Shown here piece after piece: positions 61,195 through 64,000 of a DNA stretch of 64,000 nt. The DNA lies in the NCBI GenBank assembly GCA_009760855.2, contig WPIO01000083.1:514501-578500 (forward strand), written 5' to 3'. Numbering within the stretch: the first letter of the stretch is position 1; every line of letters begins with the position of its first letter. This DNA is from Cristatella mucedo. Lineage: Eukaryota; Bryozoa; Phylactolaemata; Cristatellidae. The notes under the pieces are model-generated. The model saw only the letters and a program-made list of their open reading frames with translations. It made no database searches and was not told the DNA's origin. The translations under genes and the position numbers were made by a program.

Positions 61195-62022
61195 ATGAAA
61201 AAATTTGATTTTGTACAAGGTTCGGATGAGTAGATAAAATCAATGTCTTTGAATATTGGGGGTTCAGAAGTTTACTCGGTGCTTGGAAATGACTTAGTAT
61301 TTGAAGATCAAACAGAAGTAGACATGGAATTAATTGTTAATAGAAAACTAAAAAATACATTGCTAATAATTCTATGAATGAAATTTCCTCCAATGCTATT
61401 TTGTAAAGTATTTGAACCTATTGCTGCTAAGTTTTTAGAAATTCAACTTAATGTAAAGCTTGATAATGCAAATGATTGTTTTAATAGTGATGGTGTATGC
61501 AGATATTCTCCTGATGAAATAATAGAAGGAAATACTTTAGTAGAAATAAAATGTTTATGGAGTAGAAATATTATTGATGATTTTATACCAAAACAATATA
61601 ATGCACAATGCTTACTTGATTTGCATGTGTTAAAACTAAGTGAGTGTTATTACTTTGAGTTTGAGATTTGTATTCCTGGATTGAACTGTGAAGAACCACC
61701 ATTAGATTATGTAGCTGCAGGTAATGTTAGAATACCAAGTGATTATGAATTAGATATGCCAGTTAGAACTCCTATTTTTATGCTATTGCTTAAAGATGAG
61801 AAGTACTTTGATTTTAAGTTTGATATTATAAGCAAGTATGATAGATTTAACAATAAAAAAGAAAAAGGCTATGACATAAAGTATTATATAAGAAGATGTT
61901 TGATACAAATAGTAGAAGAAGAGGACACTGGTAGATTTGCTAGAATAGTGTCTATTGTTAGAGAAGTGTTAGATAGATCAAAAGTTTTAATTAATAATTA
62001 TATAGATGTATCAAAGAGCTAG
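61195..62022 (+). pseudogene. YqaJ-type (lambda-exonuclease fold) recombinase
   Basis: One frame of 275 codons. Landmarks of YqaJ-type viral exonucleases: an N-terminal 'QGSDE...' with GGSEVYSVLG, a FEP helix, then the PD-(D/E)xK core with SPDEI (about 61,508), VEIK (61,540-61,551) and a downstream QYNAQ (about 61,590), then ECYYFEFEI strands. The gene would have degraded or paired DNA ends during recombination. Breaks: TAG at 61,231-61,233 and TGA at 61,375-61,377; the catalytic half, 61,378-62,022, is open. YqaJ proteins are known from large DNA viruses and phages. Its end overlaps the next start by 17 bp. Confidence 0.75.
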
Positions 62023-62871
62023 CTGTAATGAATATGTATCTAGAATAAATTTTTATATACTTTCTGATCTTGATGCAAATAGAAACAGAATTATTAACAT
62101 GCATGATCCTGTGAATGATGGTGATACTGTAACAAAATCATATGCAGACTCTAATTTTATTGTAAATGGAGGTACTTCTATTAATATTCAGAACAGACCT
62201 ATTACAAATCTTGCTCCTGGAGTAAATCCAACAGATGCTGTTAATGTTAGTCAGTTATCAAATTATGTTAATAAAACTGGTGATACAATGACTGGTAATC
62301 TAAATATTTATTGATTTGCTATTACTTCTACCTATTGGAATTCTAGTACTACTACTCCAACAGTTCTTCCTGATGATTTTTGTGTTACTTATGGAGGATT
62401 AAAACGAGATGTATTAATAAAAAACTCTCCTGCAACTACAAACTTAAATATGAATAATAATTCTATAATCAATGTTGCACATCCTATTAATCCTTCTGAT
62501 GCAGCAACAAAATCTTATGTTGATAAAACAATTAAAAAATAATAGAAGTAATTACAGCGTCATTTAATCCTAGATCTATAAATTATATTATTAATACTTC
62601 TGTTGCTTACTCTTGGCAAAATTAGAATGCTCCTCCACTAATAAAACTAAGTGCAATTGTTGGTTCATCTAACTGTGTTTTTCTAAGACCAAATACCGAT
62701 ACTTCTGTTGTATCTGGAGAAATACGTGCTATAAATACTTCATCAACTGGAACAGATTTTAAATATTATGCCTTATTCAATAGATTACCAGTTGACTACT
62801 ATTATGTTGACAACCTAGGAAACTTAAAGGCAAATCTATTGGTTAGTTACATAATTACCTGGGAAGTATAA
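62006..62871 (+). pseudogene. tail-fibre-repeat protein 3
   Basis: The plus-strand frame has at least three fibre repeats: one with LDANRNRIINMHDPVNDGD, one with ITNLAPGVNPTDAVNV followed by a GDTMTGNL linker, and a third with INVAHPINPSDAATKSY. A beta-rich, probable head part follows in another frame (about 62,545-62,871). Breaks: TGA at 62,312-62,314, a frame change near 62,541 and TAG at 62,623-62,625. The first repeat is almost the same as that of fibre 1 (51,024, minus), so the two genes arose by duplication. Fibres mediate attachment in other viruses; that role is inferred here. Confidence 0.65.
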
Positions 62872-63284
62872 ATGAACTAGTAAGAAATATGGCTCTTTTA
62901 ATTTAGTTGCTTTGCGTTTACCTTTGACTAAAGAAAATAATTTTGCGATATGTAGTATTGATTCATGTTCTAAACAATGATGAATACAAAATAACTCGGA
63001 ACACCTTTTTTAAAGTGTTTCTTTGCAAGGCAATACATCTTTGTTGGTCTCTGTTTAGAGTATTTATTAGTTGCATAATAACAGTCTGCACAAATTATTA
63101 TCTTATCATTTCTTAGAATACCATAATCGAATTCTGTTTCAGTACTATCTAAGTCACAAATATTGCAATGTGTCTCATATTTTAACTTAGGTCTTCGTTT
63201 AATCTTTAATCAAATTGGATGACCTGACTCTAAGTATTCAAGTTCGCTAAACGACTTAGAACAAGTATTAAAAAATATTTCCAT
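62836..63284 (-). pseudogene. Cys/His-rich viral protein
   Basis: The ATG at 63,284 (minus) follows TATAAAA. The sequence has CNIC, then CADC 24 residues on, and, after a frameshift near 63,005, a second cluster (CxxxxCxxHC). This looks like a zinc-binding protein, perhaps a transcription factor or nuclease; the family is not identified. A TGA stands at 63,210-63,212. The end is antisense to the fibre 3 gene and uncertain. It is divergent from the integrase with 9 bp between the starts. Confidence 0.45.
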
Positions 63285-63293
63285 TTTTATAGA
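63285..63293. promoter_or_regulatory. 9-bp two-way viral promoter
   Basis: The nine bases tttttatag separate two divergent ATGs. On the plus strand the integrase start reads TTTTTATAGAATG; on the minus strand the opposite start reads CTATAAAAATG. A TATA-type element therefore faces both ways. Confidence 0.5.
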
Positions 63294-64000
63294 ATGTCAT
63301 TTTTAACTCTAGAAGAGAGAAAAAAGGAGGGGAAATTCAATCCAGATTCGGATATAAGTCAAATACTCAAACCCAGGCCAAAAGTAATTCCAAATGGTTT
63401 CTTTGATATAATTGCACCTAATGAAAGTCACCAAGCAGATATTTTGTATATACCAAATGATTCTGGATACAAATATGCTTTGAGTGTTATTGATGTTGCT
63501 AGCAGATATAAAAATGCAAGACCACTTAAAACAAAGTCTTCTAAAGTAGTAGCACAAGCAATAATAGATATTTATACAAAAGGTTCATTGAAGTGGCCAA
63601 AGAAGATAACAGTAGATCCTGGATCTGAGTTTAAAAGAGAGGAGTTCATTAAAGAAATGAAAAAACATGAAACTCAGGTTATAGAAGCTACAAGTAAAAA
63701 GAGTGTTGCACTTGTTGAAAGAATGAATAGAACAGTAGCAGAAAGAGTCTTTATTGCGCAGTATGAAAAGTAATTAGAAAATATTAATAAAGGAGATTAC
63801 ATTAGAAATAAAGAATGGATTTATAATTTACCAAAGATGATTGACTACCTAAATATGAATATTGCAAGAACAATTGGTGAAGAACCTGCTAAGGCAATAA
63901 CAAAAGAAGCAGTAAAACTAAAGAGACCAAAATATCATAGAAAATTAGAAGATCAGGAAAAATTATTAGAAATTGGAACAACTTATAGATATTTACTAGA
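63294..64000 (+). pseudogene. rve (DDE) integrase, runs off the window
   Basis: A retrovirus/Polinton-type integrase that would have inserted the element into host DNA. The rve core is clear: D49 in QADIL, D108 in TVDPGSEF and E142 in VERMNRT (33 residues between the second Asp and the Glu), with typical strands between (YALSVIDVASRY, ARPLKTKSS). No N-terminal zinc finger is present. A TAA at 63,771-63,773 ends the first open piece at codon 160, but the same frame continues past it to the window edge with a typical integrase C-terminus (PAKAI-type motif), so the stop is a mutation. Start directly after the two-way TATA element. Confidence 0.85.

Larger units (their letters stand above)
47640..64000. 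mobile_element. endogenous Polinton/adintovirus-like element
   Basis: From about 47,640 the base composition turns AT-rich and host repeats stop, apart from three LINE-tail insertions. Genes then follow closely on both strands. The recognised set (rve integrase, packaging ATPase, adenain-like protease, double-jelly-roll capsid, penton-like, PLA2-like and pX-like proteins, DUF5679-like protein) is the core of Polintons/Mavericks and adintoviruses. Extra genes are a YqaJ exonuclease, an HNH endonuclease and tail-fibre-like proteins. Nearly every gene is broken by stops or frameshifts, so it is a fossil. No terminal inverted repeat is visible: the left end abuts a LINE and the right end lies beyond the window. 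No DNA polymerase is seen here. Confidence 0.85.

Noticed and set aside
47640-64000. Alternative genetic code in the viral block (stops read as sense)
   Set aside because: In-frame stops are of all three kinds and rare compared with CAA, CAG and TGG codons, and there are also about twenty frameshifts and LINE insertions. Ordinary decay explains it.
47640-64000. Contaminating viral or bacterial contig joined to host DNA
   Set aside because: Three host LINE 3' ends are inserted inside the viral sequence, one within a gene. A misjoin at 47.6 kb is still possible, but the viral part itself comes from the host genome.

Overview
The window looks like genomic DNA from an invertebrate animal; I cannot name the phylum. 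The evidence is a Rap2-type small GTPase, a spliced gene with a TATA box and poly(A) signals, long microsatellites, tRNA-derived SINEs, and many 5'-truncated LINEs whose reverse-transcriptase (RT) remains resemble the CR1/L2 group. Host gene density is very low. About 47.6 kb of host-type sequence is followed by about 16.4 kb of clearly more AT-rich sequence that reads as a virus-derived element.

Host part, 1-47,640. Two genes can be supported: an intronless Rap2-like GTPase on the minus strand (27,334-27,870) and a small secreted glycine-rich protein on the minus strand (38,947-39,249, two exons). Most recognisable sequence is LINE debris, which I sort into three local families. A has RT plus a tail that ends in an ATT/AAT repeat. 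B has a tail that ends in a short ATTAC-type repeat. C is a further CR1/L2-like type. There is also a fragment of an R2-group LINE with a restriction-like endonuclease domain beside a long TA microsatellite, two SINE families, an 84-bp minisatellite, a CpG-rich block with a 27-base C run (about 32.9-34.7 kb), pogo/Tigger-like transposon ends, and a ~1.8-kb direct duplication (36.5-38.4 and 45.8-47.6 kb).

Viral part, 47,640 to the right edge. This is a decayed Polinton/Maverick or adintovirus-like element. I recognise a DDE (rve) integrase, an A32/FtsK-type packaging ATPase, an adenain-type cysteine protease, a double-jelly-roll major capsid protein, two penton/minor-capsid-like proteins, a phospholipase A2-like virion protein, a pX-like basic protein, a DUF5679-like zinc protein, a YqaJ-type exonuclease, an HNH endonuclease, and several proteins built from phage-tail-fibre-like repeats. 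Nearly all are broken by stops and frameshifts; a few small ORFs remain intact. No DNA polymerase B is visible; it may lie beyond the right edge or be lost. Many genes start directly after a short TATA-type motif, often in the form TATAGAAATG, and several neighbours are divergent with only about 10 bases between start codons.

The left end of the viral part is not a visible terminal inverted repeat: it abuts a LINE copy in the middle of its RT region. Three LINE tails have inserted inside the viral sequence, so it is long resident in this genome rather than a contaminant. Family assignments are from motif and pattern reading only; no database search was possible.
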